A stretch of DNA of 11,464 bases from Thermoplasmata archaeon (GTDB lineage Archaea > Thermoplasmatota > Thermoplasmata > Thermoplasmatales > Thermoplasmataceae). The notes below the pieces were generated by a model, which saw only the letters and a program-made list of their open reading frames with translations, ran no database searches and was not told the origin of the DNA. Of this stretch, positions 1 to 6,431 are shown piece after piece (within the stretch, counting starts at the first letter, position 1; each line of letters begins with the position of its first letter). The stretch spans positions 1 to 11,464 of the forward strand of contig JAJZLW010000091.1 in the NCBI GenBank assembly GCA_021850505.1. The letters are read 5' to 3'. Position numbers and translations under genes: made by a program.

Positions 1-176
1 ATTGCGGTGTAAAAGAAAACACTTATGAACGATATGCCCATTGAAAACTGGATGATCAGTGTTGCTGCCAGCACAGATGCTGTAAAAATCAGCAGTGTTA
101 TCAAGACCCTGTCTGAAATGGGCGAGAGGGGATGTTTCCTGTTTAGCAGGTCTCTGGCTCTTATCCTTTCCGCCAT
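1..176 (-). CDS. Partial membrane protein, N-terminus only
   Basis: An open frame on the minus strand begins with ATG at 176 and is still open at base 1, giving 58 codons. The start of the protein is MAERIRARDLLNRKHPLSP, a basic cytoplasmic-looking leader. It is followed from about residue 25 by a long hydrophobic stretch (LITLLIFTASVLAATLII, then more Ile/Phe/Val) that should form one or two membrane helices. The gene begins 45 bases after the egtD stop on the same strand, so it could share the egt transcript; an AT-rich CTTTTAT stretch at about 192-198 could also serve as its own promoter. I do not recognise the family from this fragment. A transporter is possible but nothing here shows it. 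Confidence 0.6.
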   Translation of the reverse strand, partial: MAERIRARDLLNRKHPLSPISDRVLITLLIFTASVLAATLIIQFSMGISFISVFFYTA

Positions 177-221
177 GATGTGAGTATGGAATAAAAGTTA
201 GATAAAGCTGATCAGAAAGAG

Positions 222-1178
222 TTAAGCAACAGCAGTGATGAGGGCATACAGATCACTGGAATCCTTCCACACATTAGTTTCACTGAACCCTGCCTCTCTG
301 AGCATTGCTTCCAGTTCACTGATTGAAAATTTATAGGAATTTTCCGTATGGATGGATTCTCCATCCCTGAACCTTACAGTGGTGCCCCCTATATCATACG
401 ACTGTTCCTTGGTGCTTATGAGATGCATTTCCACCCTTCCTTCTTTGCTATTGTAAAAGGCGTAATGCCTGAAAGCATCCGGAGGAATATTTGTACCGAA
501 CTCCCGGTTGATTCTTGCAATGAGGTTTAGATTGAACATGGCGGTAATGCCTTTGCTGTCATTATATGCCCGATCTATTACTTCAGGATTCTTTTTCAGA
601 TCAGCGCCTATTGTAAATGTTTCTCCGTCGCTCAAGACTTTCCGGCAACCTGCGATAAACGACCGCTGATCGTGGGGTTCCATGTTTCCTATTGTAGAAC
701 CCAGGAAAACTATAGCCTTCTTTCCTGCCATCTTGATTGATGACATGACATCTATTGCAGTGTAGTCAGCACAGACAGCCTTTGCGGGAATGTCGGGGTT
801 TTCCGCCATTAACCTTTTCATGGCGTCCTTGAGTGCATCCATGGAGATGTCAACAAGAATTGCTTCCTTTGGATTATGAAGGGCTTTTGCGAGAAGCACA
901 CTCTTTTTTCCGTTTCCGCTCCCCAACTCGGTCAGGGATACACCTTCGCCTATGGCCTTCCCTATTTCACTGGCTTTATCGGTGAGTATCTCCATTTCAG
1001 CCCTTGTGGGGTAATACTCATCAAGCTTTGTGATCTCTTCGAAAAGTTCCGAGCCAGTTCTGTCATAGAAAAATTTGGGGCTTATCGATTTGTGTTCAGA
1101 CAGGAGGCTTTCCAATACCTCTTTCCTGAAGTCAGATGCCTGTGGCTTAAGGTCAATTATTTCATAAGATTCCTGCAA
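222..1178 (-). CDS. egtD: EgtD, L-histidine N-alpha-methyltransferase
   Basis: SAM-dependent enzyme that trimethylates histidine to hercynine, the first step of ergothioneine synthesis. Its 318 residues are close to the mycobacterial enzyme (321). Family signatures are clear: SPKFFYDRTGSELFEEIT at 33-50, EYYPTRAE at 54-61, the SAM-binding ELGSGNGKKS at 84-93, FLGSTIGNMEP at 158-168, AYNDSKGITAMFNLN at 204-218 and SIHTENSYKF at 275-284. By alignment from memory with mycobacterial EgtD, Y55/Y56, N165, Y205, E279 and S281 match the histidine-binding residues. The start is TTG at 1178, 5 bases after the egtB stop. AGGGATTGAT, overlapping the egtB end, can act as ribosome binding site, and the next in-frame ATG is at codon 62, inside the conserved region. 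Translational coupling to egtB is likely. The enzyme is soluble. Confidence 0.95.
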   Translation of the reverse strand: MQESYEIIDLKPQASDFRKEVLESLLSEHKSISPKFFYDRTGSELFEEITKLDEYYPTRAEMEILTDKASEIGKAIGEGVSLTELGSGNGKKSVLLAKALHNPKEAILVDISMDALKDAMKRLMAENPDIPAKAVCADYTAIDVMSSIKMAGKKAIVFLGSTIGNMEPHDQRSFIAGCRKVLSDGETFTIGADLKKNPEVIDRAYNDSKGITAMFNLNLIARINREFGTNIPPDAFRHYAFYNSKEGRVEMHLISTKEQSYDIGGTTVRFRDGESIHTENSYKFSISELEAMLREAGFSETNVWKDSSDLYALITAVA

Positions 1179-1183
1179 TTATA

Positions 1184-2461
1184 TCAATCCCTGCTTAGCC
1201 TTATTCCCGAGAACTGCCAGCGATCATGGCAGTGGTAGAAATTACGATAAGTTAATCTTAAATGACTCTCCGGTGTGACGCAGCTTGAGCCACGGAGTAC
1301 AATCTGGTTCGCCATGAACTTCCCATTATACTCGCCCAAGGATCCGGATGGGGGTCTGTACCCGGGATATGGTGAGTAGGAGCTTACTGTCCACTCCCAA
1401 ACTCCGCCGGGTCCTGATATGGCAGATTGAGAATCGCTCTGAACCGATGGGTGAAATTCATTGCTTTCCAGAAAATTTCCCTGATGTTCCAATTTGCTGT
1501 TCTTCATAGCATGTTCCCACTGTGACTCCGTCGGAAGCCTGCATCGGGCCCATCTAGCATAGGCATCCGCTTCGTAGTACGAAACATGCACTACCGGTTC
1601 ATCCGGATTAACTTCCCGCCTGCCTGAGAGGGTAAAATAATAGAAATCCTTCCCTTCTCTTTCCCAGTATAGCGGGGCTTCCCATCTGTTGCGGGTCCTT
1701 TCCCTCCATCCGTCTGACAGCCATAATTCCGGTCTTTCATAACCACCATCCAGAATGAACGCAATATACTCGCCATTTGTAACTGCTCTGTTTGCTATCA
1801 GGAATGCAGGCACTATTTCATTATGCTGAGGCATCTCGTTGTCAAAGCAGAAACCTGTTCCTGCATACCCTATCCTTTCGACGGATTCATCGAATTTTAT
1901 CCACTCCAGTTCCACCACTTCTTTGCTGGAGGAATGAGCCCTGCTGGAATAAGAAGGATGGTAAGGGGATACAGAATAATTCATCTTCACATCCATCAGG
2001 AGAAGTTCCTGATGTTGCTGTTCGTGGTTGATTCCCAGTAGAACTCTTGATTTCACCTCATTAAGAATTCCACCATCTATGGATTCAAGCAGATCGATAA
2101 TGGATGAATTCACCAATTCCCTGTATTCAAGCACATCCTCAAGAGATGGGCGGGATATTGTTGATCTCATGGGTTTTTGAAGAAATCTTCCTACTGTCTC
2201 GTAGTATGAGTTGAAGATGTATCCAAAATTGCCATCATGTCTTTTGTATCCCTTTGCGAATGGTTCAAGAATGAATGTCTCAAAGAACCATGTGGTGTGT
2301 CCAAGATGCCACTTGGGGGGGCTGGCATCAGGTGTGGCCTGAACCATATAATCATCTCTCTTCAGGGGCTTGCACAGTTCAAGCGTTTTTTCCCTGGTGT
2401 TTTTAAATGAAGCGATCAAATCTGAAACTTCATCACTCGTAATCTTCTGGATGTTTACCAT
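1184..2461 (-). CDS. egtB: EgtB-type sulfoxide synthase (ergothioneine)
   Basis: Non-heme iron enzyme that joins hercynine to a cysteine-containing thiol with O2, giving the sulfoxide precursor of ergothioneine. The N-terminal DinB-like domain has WHLGHTTWFFE near residues 51-61 and HEQQHQELLLMD near 146-157. H55, H146 and H150 correspond to the three iron ligands of EgtB (numbered from the start used here). The C-terminal formylglycine-enzyme-like domain has GGVWEWTVSSYSPYPGY, VLRGSS, TYRNF and RWQFSGIRLSRD. ATGs at 2470 and 2467 are also in frame. I prefer the third ATG (2461): the first two lie inside GGGGGATGAT, which resembles an archaeal Shine-Dalgarno at proper spacing, and an AT-rich GCTTTTAATTC sits about 25 bases upstream. 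Whether it uses cysteine or gamma-glutamylcysteine cannot be told; an OvoA-like activity is less likely next to EgtD. Confidence 0.94.
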   Translation of the reverse strand: MVNIQKITSDEVSDLIASFKNTREKTLELCKPLKRDDYMVQATPDASPPKWHLGHTTWFFETFILEPFAKGYKRHDGNFGYIFNSYYETVGRFLQKPMRSTISRPSLEDVLEYRELVNSSIIDLLESIDGGILNEVKSRVLLGINHEQQHQELLLMDVKMNYSVSPYHPSYSSRAHSSSKEVVELEWIKFDESVERIGYAGTGFCFDNEMPQHNEIVPAFLIANRAVTNGEYIAFILDGGYERPELWLSDGWRERTRNRWEAPLYWEREGKDFYYFTLSGRREVNPDEPVVHVSYYEADAYARWARCRLPTESQWEHAMKNSKLEHQGNFLESNEFHPSVQSDSQSAISGPGGVWEWTVSSYSPYPGYRPPSGSLGEYNGKFMANQIVLRGSSCVTPESHLRLTYRNFYHCHDRWQFSGIRLSRD

Positions 2462-2491
2462 TCGCATCATCCCCCATCTGAATTAAAAGCA

Positions 2492-2587
2492 TCACAATAA
2501 CCTCTTCAGGAACTCGCTGACCAAGTTCTGTTTTTCTGAAAAGTTAATATTGTTCAACTTCCTCAATTGCGTCAATAGCGTTATCAT
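2492..2587 (-). CDS. Possible 31-residue small ORF between DUF427 gene and egtB
   Basis: A minus-strand ATG at 2587 opens a 31-codon frame ending with TGA at 2492-2494. It overlaps the last 44 bases of the DUF427 gene in another frame and fills most of the gap before egtB. The peptide starts MITLLTQLRKLNN and ends SEFLKRLL; it is leucine-rich and amphipathic. No ribosome binding site stands out. It could be a small protein or coupling peptide for egtB, the end of an older gene, or chance. I keep it only as a candidate. Confidence 0.2.
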   Translation of the reverse strand: MITLLTQLRKLNNINFSEKQNLVSEFLKRLL

Positions 2588-2936
2588 AGAAAGCAACATA
2601 ATTGCTAACGGCAGTAAACTCTTCGGCAGGTTCTGAATATTGCCATACTGCATCTGTAATTTCCTTGCCCCCAGTTCTGAGTGAATAATAATGTGCCCTT
2701 CCCTTGTATGGACATATAGAGACCGTATCTGTGGGTTTCAGAACATCAGATTTGACATCGGTAATTGGGAAATAATAGACAGGTTTGTGTCCGAATTCTT
2801 CAAGAATATATGCCTTATCTGTCCTGGAAATTTCCGCGCCGCCCGATTTTACCACAAGCGTTTTCGGAACTTTACTGACCGTTATAGGATGATTTCTCTT
2901 GTTGTATCTAACCACAACGTCTGAACCTTCTTCCAT
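2544..2936 (-). CDS. DUF427 domain protein
   Basis: A 130-residue protein matching the DUF427 family (also called NTP_transf_9). Visible family marks are the ITVSKVPKTLVVKSGG strand region (18-33), the AYILEEFGHKPVYYFPITDV segment (42-61), the invariant-looking CPYKG at 75-79 followed by HYYSLR, the DAVWQYSEPAEEF segment, and a final YVAFYDNAIDAIE. The family is small, soluble and biochemically poorly defined; no reaction is assigned here. The start is ATG at 2936 with AGGTGA seven bases upstream and a TATA-like CTATTTATAA at 2967-2976. It lies 73 bases upstream of egtB on the same strand and could be the first gene of the egt transcript. Its own promoter separates it from osmC. Confidence 0.85.
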   Translation of the reverse strand: MEEGSDVVVRYNKRNHPITVSKVPKTLVVKSGGAEISRTDKAYILEEFGHKPVYYFPITDVKSDVLKPTDTVSICPYKGRAHYYSLRTGGKEITDAVWQYSEPAEEFTAVSNYVAFYDNAIDAIEEVEQY

Positions 2937-2966
2937 TCCCTCACCTATTTGAGCAAGTCCGATATG

Positions 2967-2976
2967 TTATAAATAG
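2967..2976 (-). promoter_or_regulatory. TATA box of the DUF427 (possibly egt) transcript
   Basis: CTATTTATAA read on the minus strand, 31-40 bases before the DUF427 ATG. This spacing predicts a transcript start about ten bases before the ATG, leaving room for the AGGTGA ribosome binding site at 2940-2945. No palindromic CARF-type site is seen here, so this transcript is not obviously in the same regulon as osmC. Confidence 0.5.
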
Positions 2977-3013
2977 CTTTTGAAGATAGATTGTAAGCAT
3001 ATTGTTTAATCTC

Positions 3014-3529
3014 TTATTCTGTGGCATGAGGTGATATCAGGCCTACCGGGCTGCCATTAAAAACAAGTGAACCGCGCACTGTGCATGACTTTGAAAGAGT
3101 GTTTGTCACATAGCAGTCTGACGTTGCATTAAAGGCAAGTTTCCGGATCGTATCAACGGAATCCGGCGATGTTATAACAACATCGTAATCTATCTCCGTG
3201 AATTCCCTTGGCCTGCTAACTTTGAATTTCCCCTCCACACGGACCGATAAATCAGTTATGGTTATTCCTTCCGAAGCAGCGTGTTCCGCGTAGTGAACCA
3301 TCTGACACATTCCAAGGCTTGATATGAAGTAAGACAGGGGACCGGGCCCATTTTCATCAGATATCCAAGAAAAGTCTTGATTCTCCAGTCTGGTTTCCGA
3401 CCTGAGATTGTCTTTTTTTGTTACCGTAACCGCTACTCTAGATGATACATCTCCTTTTTCATCAAACTTGGCATACCTGGCCATTCTGTCCCTCATCCTT
3501 TCTATGAATTCTGTATCAAACTTCACCAT
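3014..3529 (-). CDS. OsmC-family peroxidase-like protein
   Basis: A 171-residue OsmC/Ohr superfamily protein. Family members reduce organic hydroperoxides through a pair of cysteines. The first cysteine lies at the start of the central helix (SYFISSLGMCQMVHYAEHA, C75) and the second in ATSDCYVTNTLSKSC (C139; C149 is an extra). The preceding GPGPLSYFISSLGMC is the usual Gly/Pro-rich entry to that helix. The C-terminal VRGSLVFNG strand is also typical. The sequence fits the OsmC/YhfA side of the family better than classical Ohr, so the exact substrate is open. ATG at 3529 follows CAGGAGTT. An AT box at 3552-3559 and a palindromic operator at 3567-3579 lie upstream, shared with the divergent ahpD-like gene. 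Soluble, cytoplasmic. Confidence 0.87.
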   Translation of the reverse strand: MVKFDTEFIERMRDRMARYAKFDEKGDVSSRVAVTVTKKDNLRSETRLENQDFSWISDENGPGPLSYFISSLGMCQMVHYAEHAASEGITITDLSVRVEGKFKVSRPREFTEIDYDVVITSPDSVDTIRKLAFNATSDCYVTNTLSKSCTVRGSLVFNGSPVGLISPHATE

Positions 3530-3625
3530 AACTCCTGAAACAATGGGGTTAATTTAAAATGTTACTGTCAACCGTTGACGGTCCATATTAAAATACAAAA
3601 AGCGAATGATTTTTATGATCTTAGT
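3530..3625. promoter_or_regulatory. Divergent promoter region, osmC / ahpD-like
   Basis: This 96-base gap drives two genes. For osmC (minus) the TATA-like ATTTTAAAT is at 3552-3560, about 25 bases before its ATG, implying little or no leader. For the ahpD-like gene (plus) CATATTAAAA at 3584-3593 is 33-42 bases before the ATG at 3626. The 13-base palindrome sits between the two boxes, within about 4-8 bases of each, so one bound regulator could control both directions. Confidence 0.6.
3567..3579. promoter_or_regulatory. Palindromic operator, copy 1
   Basis: GTCAACCGTTGAC, a perfect 6+1+6 inverted repeat. The core TCAAC-N-GTTGA recurs at 5674-5684 and, with one mismatch, at 5782-5792, and I found no other copy in the window. 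It lies next to both divergent TATA boxes, where the TFB recognition element would be, so a bound protein could block or recruit TBP/TFB. The CARF winged-helix protein encoded at 4916-5602 is the obvious candidate to bind it (inference). Confidence 0.7.
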
Positions 3626-4192
3626 ATGAACGTAGCCTCTGAAGCACTCGAAAATTTTAGGGAACTTGAAAAATCCTTTGAAAATTCAGGAACCCTTACA
3701 GAAAAGGTAAGAATTCTAATTGGGATAGCTACGGCCAATCGTTTCAGGAACGGAAAAGTGCTAAGAGCATTTCTAGAAAACGCGAGCAATTCAGGCATTC
3801 CTGAATGTGAAATAGATGAGGCCATCATTATCTCTGCGCTTGAAACAAGCGGTACTCAGTTATTCTGGCTCAAGGATGTTTTTGATAAGGTGCTGTCTGG
3901 AAATGATAAGGAGCCTTATTATCTATCTGGAGGAAATGATATAGGAAACCTTTGGGTTAGATTTCAGCAGTCAGTGTATGAAGAGCCAGCCCTTAGCAGG
4001 AAGGACAAGGAATTGATCACGGTTACCCAGGCCAGTTTCGGAAGGTGCCCGCATTGCACCAAAACGCATATTGCAGCCGCAAAAAAGTACGGATGCAGCG
4101 CAAGAGAAATAACTGAATCTTTACTGTTTTCTGCAACTGTTGCTGCAAGATGTGATCTGCAGTGGTTTAAAGACGCAGAAAAGAGCCAGTGA
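3626..4192 (+). CDS. AhpD-like tandem carboxymuconolactone decarboxylase-fold protein
   Basis: A 188-residue protein with two CMD/AhpD-type helical domains. The N-terminal half (about 1-90) has the fold pattern but no CXXC. The C-terminal half carries GRCPHCTKTHIAAAKKYG. Compared with mycobacterial AhpD (E118, C130, H132, C133, H137), E129, C141, H143, C144 and H148 match at a constant offset of 11, so the proton relay and redox pair are complete. AhpD-type proteins are thiol-dependent peroxidases or reductase partners. The frame is open back to TTG at 3575, but that codon lies inside the operator and upstream of the TATA box, so I use the ATG at 3626. The stop is 5 bases before the HAD gene, so the two form an operon. 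The partner thiol and reductase are unknown. Confidence 0.87.
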   Translation: MNVASEALENFRELEKSFENSGTLTEKVRILIGIATANRFRNGKVLRAFLENASNSGIPECEIDEAIIISALETSGTQLFWLKDVFDKVLSGNDKEPYYLSGGNDIGNLWVRFQQSVYEEPALSRKDKELITVTQASFGRCPHCTKTHIAAAKKYGCSAREITESLLFSATVAARCDLQWFKDAEKSQ

Positions 4193-4197
4193 TCAGA

Positions 4198-4868
4198 TGG
4201 CAGACAGAATACTCGCATTCGATCTGATGGGGACCCTTCTCGATGTTGGAAAACTGGAGATTCCCCCGGGAATTCACCTGCCAAATGAGGCTTCGTTTAA
4301 AGACATTTGGAGAAGAAAGCAGCTGGAATACAGCTGGCTTTCAACAATAATGGAATCCAGGTCCTCATTCTGGGAGATGACTTCAAAGGCACTAGCTTAT
4401 GTGGCAGATGCTCTAAGCCTTACCATATCTCCTATAGATAGGGAAAGGCTCATGCAGAACTGGCTCAATGTCCCTGTGTTCCCTAAAGTACCGGCTGGGT
4501 TAAAGAGAATAAAGATCAGAAAGGCCATTCTGACGAATGCGGATATTGCGATGGCGAAGGAAATGGTGAAAAATGCTTCTCTTTATACCTTTTTTGACAA
4601 GCTGTTCTCCGCAGAGGAAGTGGGAAAATTCAAGCCTTCAAAAGAGGTTTACAGCATTGTTGCAGAACACTATGGTATAAGCATGGAGCAAATAACACTA
4701 GTATCTTCCAATGCGTGGGATGTACAGGGAGCAATCATGGGCAGTATGAAAGCAGTTTACGTAAACCGATCCAGGATCCCTCAGGAAAAAATATCAGGCA
4801 CAATCGCTCAGGAGGTATCGTCAATAAAAGAACTTGCAGATAACATTGGCACATGGGCTACTGACTGA
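4198..4868 (+). CDS. HAD hydrolase, 2-haloacid dehalogenase type
   Basis: A 223-residue protein of the haloacid dehalogenase superfamily, closest in pattern to L-2-haloacid dehalogenases, which hydrolyse 2-haloacids to 2-hydroxyacids through an aspartyl ester. Motif I is FDLMGTLLD (D9 nucleophile, T13). WRRKQLEYSWL carries R40, then LTNAD (T113), GKFKPSKEVY (K146, Y152) and SSNAWD (S170, N172, D175). These line up with D10, T14, R41, S118, K151, Y157, S175, N177 and D180 of the Pseudomonas enzyme; only S118 is changed, to Thr. The WRRK and SSNAWD signatures argue for dehalogenase over phosphatase, though the natural substrate may differ. The frame opens at TTG 4140 inside the previous gene. 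ATG 4198, 5 bases after that gene's stop and preceded by GTGATC, is the sensible start. Confidence 0.85.
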
Positions 4869-4915
4869 TACTCCTTTTCAGCAAATTCAAGGTGAAGGAG
4901 AGTTGGTATTCACTC

Positions 4916-5602
4916 TCAAACGGTGACGATTCTCCCAAGAGCACTAATCTCTATTACGGTCCTCCCTCTCGCCCCTCTTTCTACATTAACAAGGCCGAGA
5001 TCAATAAGCCCTTCAGAGTCATCGGTTCCATTGAGGTGGCGGCTGATGAGGGATTTCTCAATGCCAGACATTTCAGATAGATGTTCCAGGCTTTCGGCCT
5101 TCCCCCCGTTTCTTGTTAGAGATTTTAGGATATTCAACTTCGTTTCAGACAGAATTCTCTGATATCCAAGCTTAAGTATTGGAAGCATATGAACTCCCTT
5201 CGGGTCCACCCAGAAAGCTCTTATGCCGAAAATAAAGGCTGATGAAATTGCCGTGCAGGACATTAGCTTTCCTCCCTCAGTTACGTTCATGAGAAAATCA
5301 TCGTATTCATGGCAGTTGTCTCTGTATACTAATTTAACTGCTTCAAGCACCTCATTCAGATCGCCTGACTTCACATTGACTACCTCAACCTGAATCATAA
5401 GGGCATTTCTTATCTGATTGATGAATTCCTTGAAGGGTATATCCAAGAGACTCCTGCTTCTGTCATTAACCTCTTCGTGTATTATTACCAGCTTGTCGAG
5501 GGGAAGAAGCCTTATTCCATCTCTTATTCCTTTGTAGGATTGGCTGTCAGAATATATAGCGATCTGCAGTGTTTTTTTCTGCTGAAGCGATGTTTCTCCC
5601 AT
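4916..5602 (-). CDS. CARF-domain winged-helix transcriptional regulator
   Basis: A 228-residue regulator with an N-terminal CARF-like Rossmann domain (about 1-150) and a C-terminal winged helix (about 151-228). In the first, a strand KTLQIAIYSD leads into a helix and DKLVIIHEE, and NVTEGGKLMS at 106-115 corresponds to the NxTGGTK ligand loop of CARF proteins (Csa3, HFX_2341/DUF6293 types). In the second, ETKLNILKSL, EHLSEMSGIEKSLISRHL and a basic wing VNVERGARGRTVIEIS are MarR/ArsR-like. CARF domains bind nucleotide ligands, often cyclic oligoadenylate. The frame runs back to TTG 5785, but that would cross two operator copies and a TATA-like box. ATG 5602, with AGGT just upstream, starts right at the fold. 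Convergent with the HAD gene (47 bases). No CRISPR genes are near. Probably autoregulated. Confidence 0.8.
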   Translation of the reverse strand: MGETSLQQKKTLQIAIYSDSQSYKGIRDGIRLLPLDKLVIIHEEVNDRSRSLLDIPFKEFINQIRNALMIQVEVVNVKSGDLNEVLEAVKLVYRDNCHEYDDFLMNVTEGGKLMSCTAISSAFIFGIRAFWVDPKGVHMLPILKLGYQRILSETKLNILKSLTRNGGKAESLEHLSEMSGIEKSLISRHLNGTDDSEGLIDLGLVNVERGARGRTVIEISALGRIVTV

Positions 5603-5648
5603 TGACCTACCAATGCATTCCGCATTATTAGACATGTTTGCCATAATA

Positions 5649-5660
5649 TTTGGTATACAA
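5649..5660 (-). promoter_or_regulatory. TATA-like box of the CARF regulator gene
   Basis: On the minus strand TTGTATACCAAA lies 47-58 bases before the chosen ATG at 5602, with operator copy 2 about 14 bases further upstream. The predicted transcript start, near 5628, falls after the ATGs at 5644 and 5635. This is a further reason to start translation at 5602. Confidence 0.4.
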
Positions 5661-5673
5661 CAAACTTTGCCCA

Positions 5674-5684
5674 TCAACGGTTGA
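5674..5684. promoter_or_regulatory. Palindromic operator, copy 2
   Basis: TCAACGGTTGA, a perfect 5+1+5 palindrome; on the minus strand it reads GTCAACCGTTGAT and so matches copy 1 in 12 of 13 bases. It lies upstream of the regulator's TATA-like box, as expected for autoregulation. About 100 bases separate it from copy 3, and the two together flank the regulator/zinc-finger divergent promoter region. Confidence 0.65.
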
Positions 5685-5781
5685 CGCATGGAAAAACCGA
5701 TCGGACGTTTTGAGTTTAAGCATTGTGCCCGCGACAGTCTTAATCTGAAACAAATTACCAGTCTGAAAAACGGAGTTAACT

Positions 5782-5793
5782 GCAACCGTTGAC
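5782..5793. promoter_or_regulatory. Palindromic operator, copy 3
   Basis: GCAACCGTTGAC: 11 of these 12 bases equal copy 1, and one arm position (G for T) breaks the outer palindrome. It ends about 7 bases before the TATA-like CTTTAATAC at 5801-5810 of the zinc-finger membrane gene, the same arrangement as copy 1 relative to the ahpD-like promoter. Confidence 0.6.
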
Positions 5794-5838
5794 CGATTAC
5801 GCTTTAATACATAGCCTGAATGAGAATGTTAGGTGAAT

Positions 5839-6420
5839 ATGACAGAAAATAAGTGTGATGAATGTGGTCAAGTCTTCGCTTCAAAAGAGCTCCTGATGGA
5901 ACATGCAAAAATGCATATGGGTAAAGCGAAAATAGGTTTTGGCGCAAGGAAAACGATAATATCTTCCATCATAGGAGGAATAATCGGCGGAATTCTGATG
6001 CTACTGGTATTGATGGCTGGTGCTGCAGGAATGGGTCTCCCTGCAACCACATTTGCATTGGTAATGGGAATGGGTCTAGGGGCATCAATGGGCTCTGCCG
6101 TAATGGTTGGCGTATTCGGGCATTTCACAGTTAGCATAGTTGCTGGTGCAATATTTGGTGCTATTGTGTCATATGTAAAGCCATTGAAACTCAGGAATGT
6201 ATCAAAATCTCTTGGTCTTGGAGTAGTATTTGCAATAGTTGTATACCTGGTATTTTTCCTGCCCATGGCAATGACCGTATTCGCATCAGTGATGATGAAT
6301 ATAATGGGTGCAAAGGCTGCAATGATGCTGCCTGATGTTCTGGCTATAGGATTCATAGGGCATCTTCTGTATGGTCTTGCCCTTGGTGCAATAGCATTCG
6401 AAATCAGCAGAAAACTCTAA
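5839..6420 (+). CDS. Membrane protein with N-terminal C2H2 zinc finger
   Basis: A 193-residue protein. Residues 6-26 form a canonical C2H2 zinc finger, C6-X2-C9-X12-H22-X3-H26 (CDECGQVFASKELLMEHAKMH), followed by a basic linker. The rest holds about four glycine-rich hydrophobic segments (near 40-60, 85-112, 126-150, 165-188). Two halves resemble each other: GVFGHFTVSIVAGAIFGA (about 91-108) and GFIGHLLYGLALGAIAF (about 171-187) share a G-H-X(7)-G-A-I pattern around H95 and H175. The function is unknown. The finger should be cytoplasmic and may bind nucleic acid or protein near the membrane. ATG 5839 has AGGTGA just upstream; a GTG at 5833 lies inside that site and is less likely. Promoter and operator copy 3 precede it. 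A T-rich stretch follows the stop. Confidence 0.78.
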   Translation: MTENKCDECGQVFASKELLMEHAKMHMGKAKIGFGARKTIISSIIGGIIGGILMLLVLMAGAAGMGLPATTFALVMGMGLGASMGSAVMVGVFGHFTVSIVAGAIFGAIVSYVKPLKLRNVSKSLGLGVVFAIVVYLVFFLPMAMTVFASVMMNIMGAKAAMMLPDVLAIGFIGHLLYGLALGAIAFEISRKL

Positions 6421-6431
6421 TTTTCTTATTG

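Noticed and set aside
3575..3625. TTG-initiated N-terminal extension of the ahpD-like protein (17 residues)
   Set aside because: The TTG lies inside the palindromic operator and upstream of the TATA-like box, so it should not be in the transcript.
4140..4197. TTG start of the HAD gene inside the preceding gene
   Set aside because: Motif I begins directly after ATG 4198, as in other dehalogenases; an extra 19 residues are not expected.
5603..5785. N-terminal extension of the CARF regulator from a TTG at 5785 (61 residues)
   Set aside because: It crosses two operator copies and a TATA-like box and has no fold-like pattern; the CARF strand begins after ATG 5602.
5868..6356. 162-codon frame antisense to the zinc-finger membrane gene
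   Set aside because: Rich in Ile/Pro/Ala as a mirror of the glycine-rich membrane codons; the plus-strand product has clear motifs.
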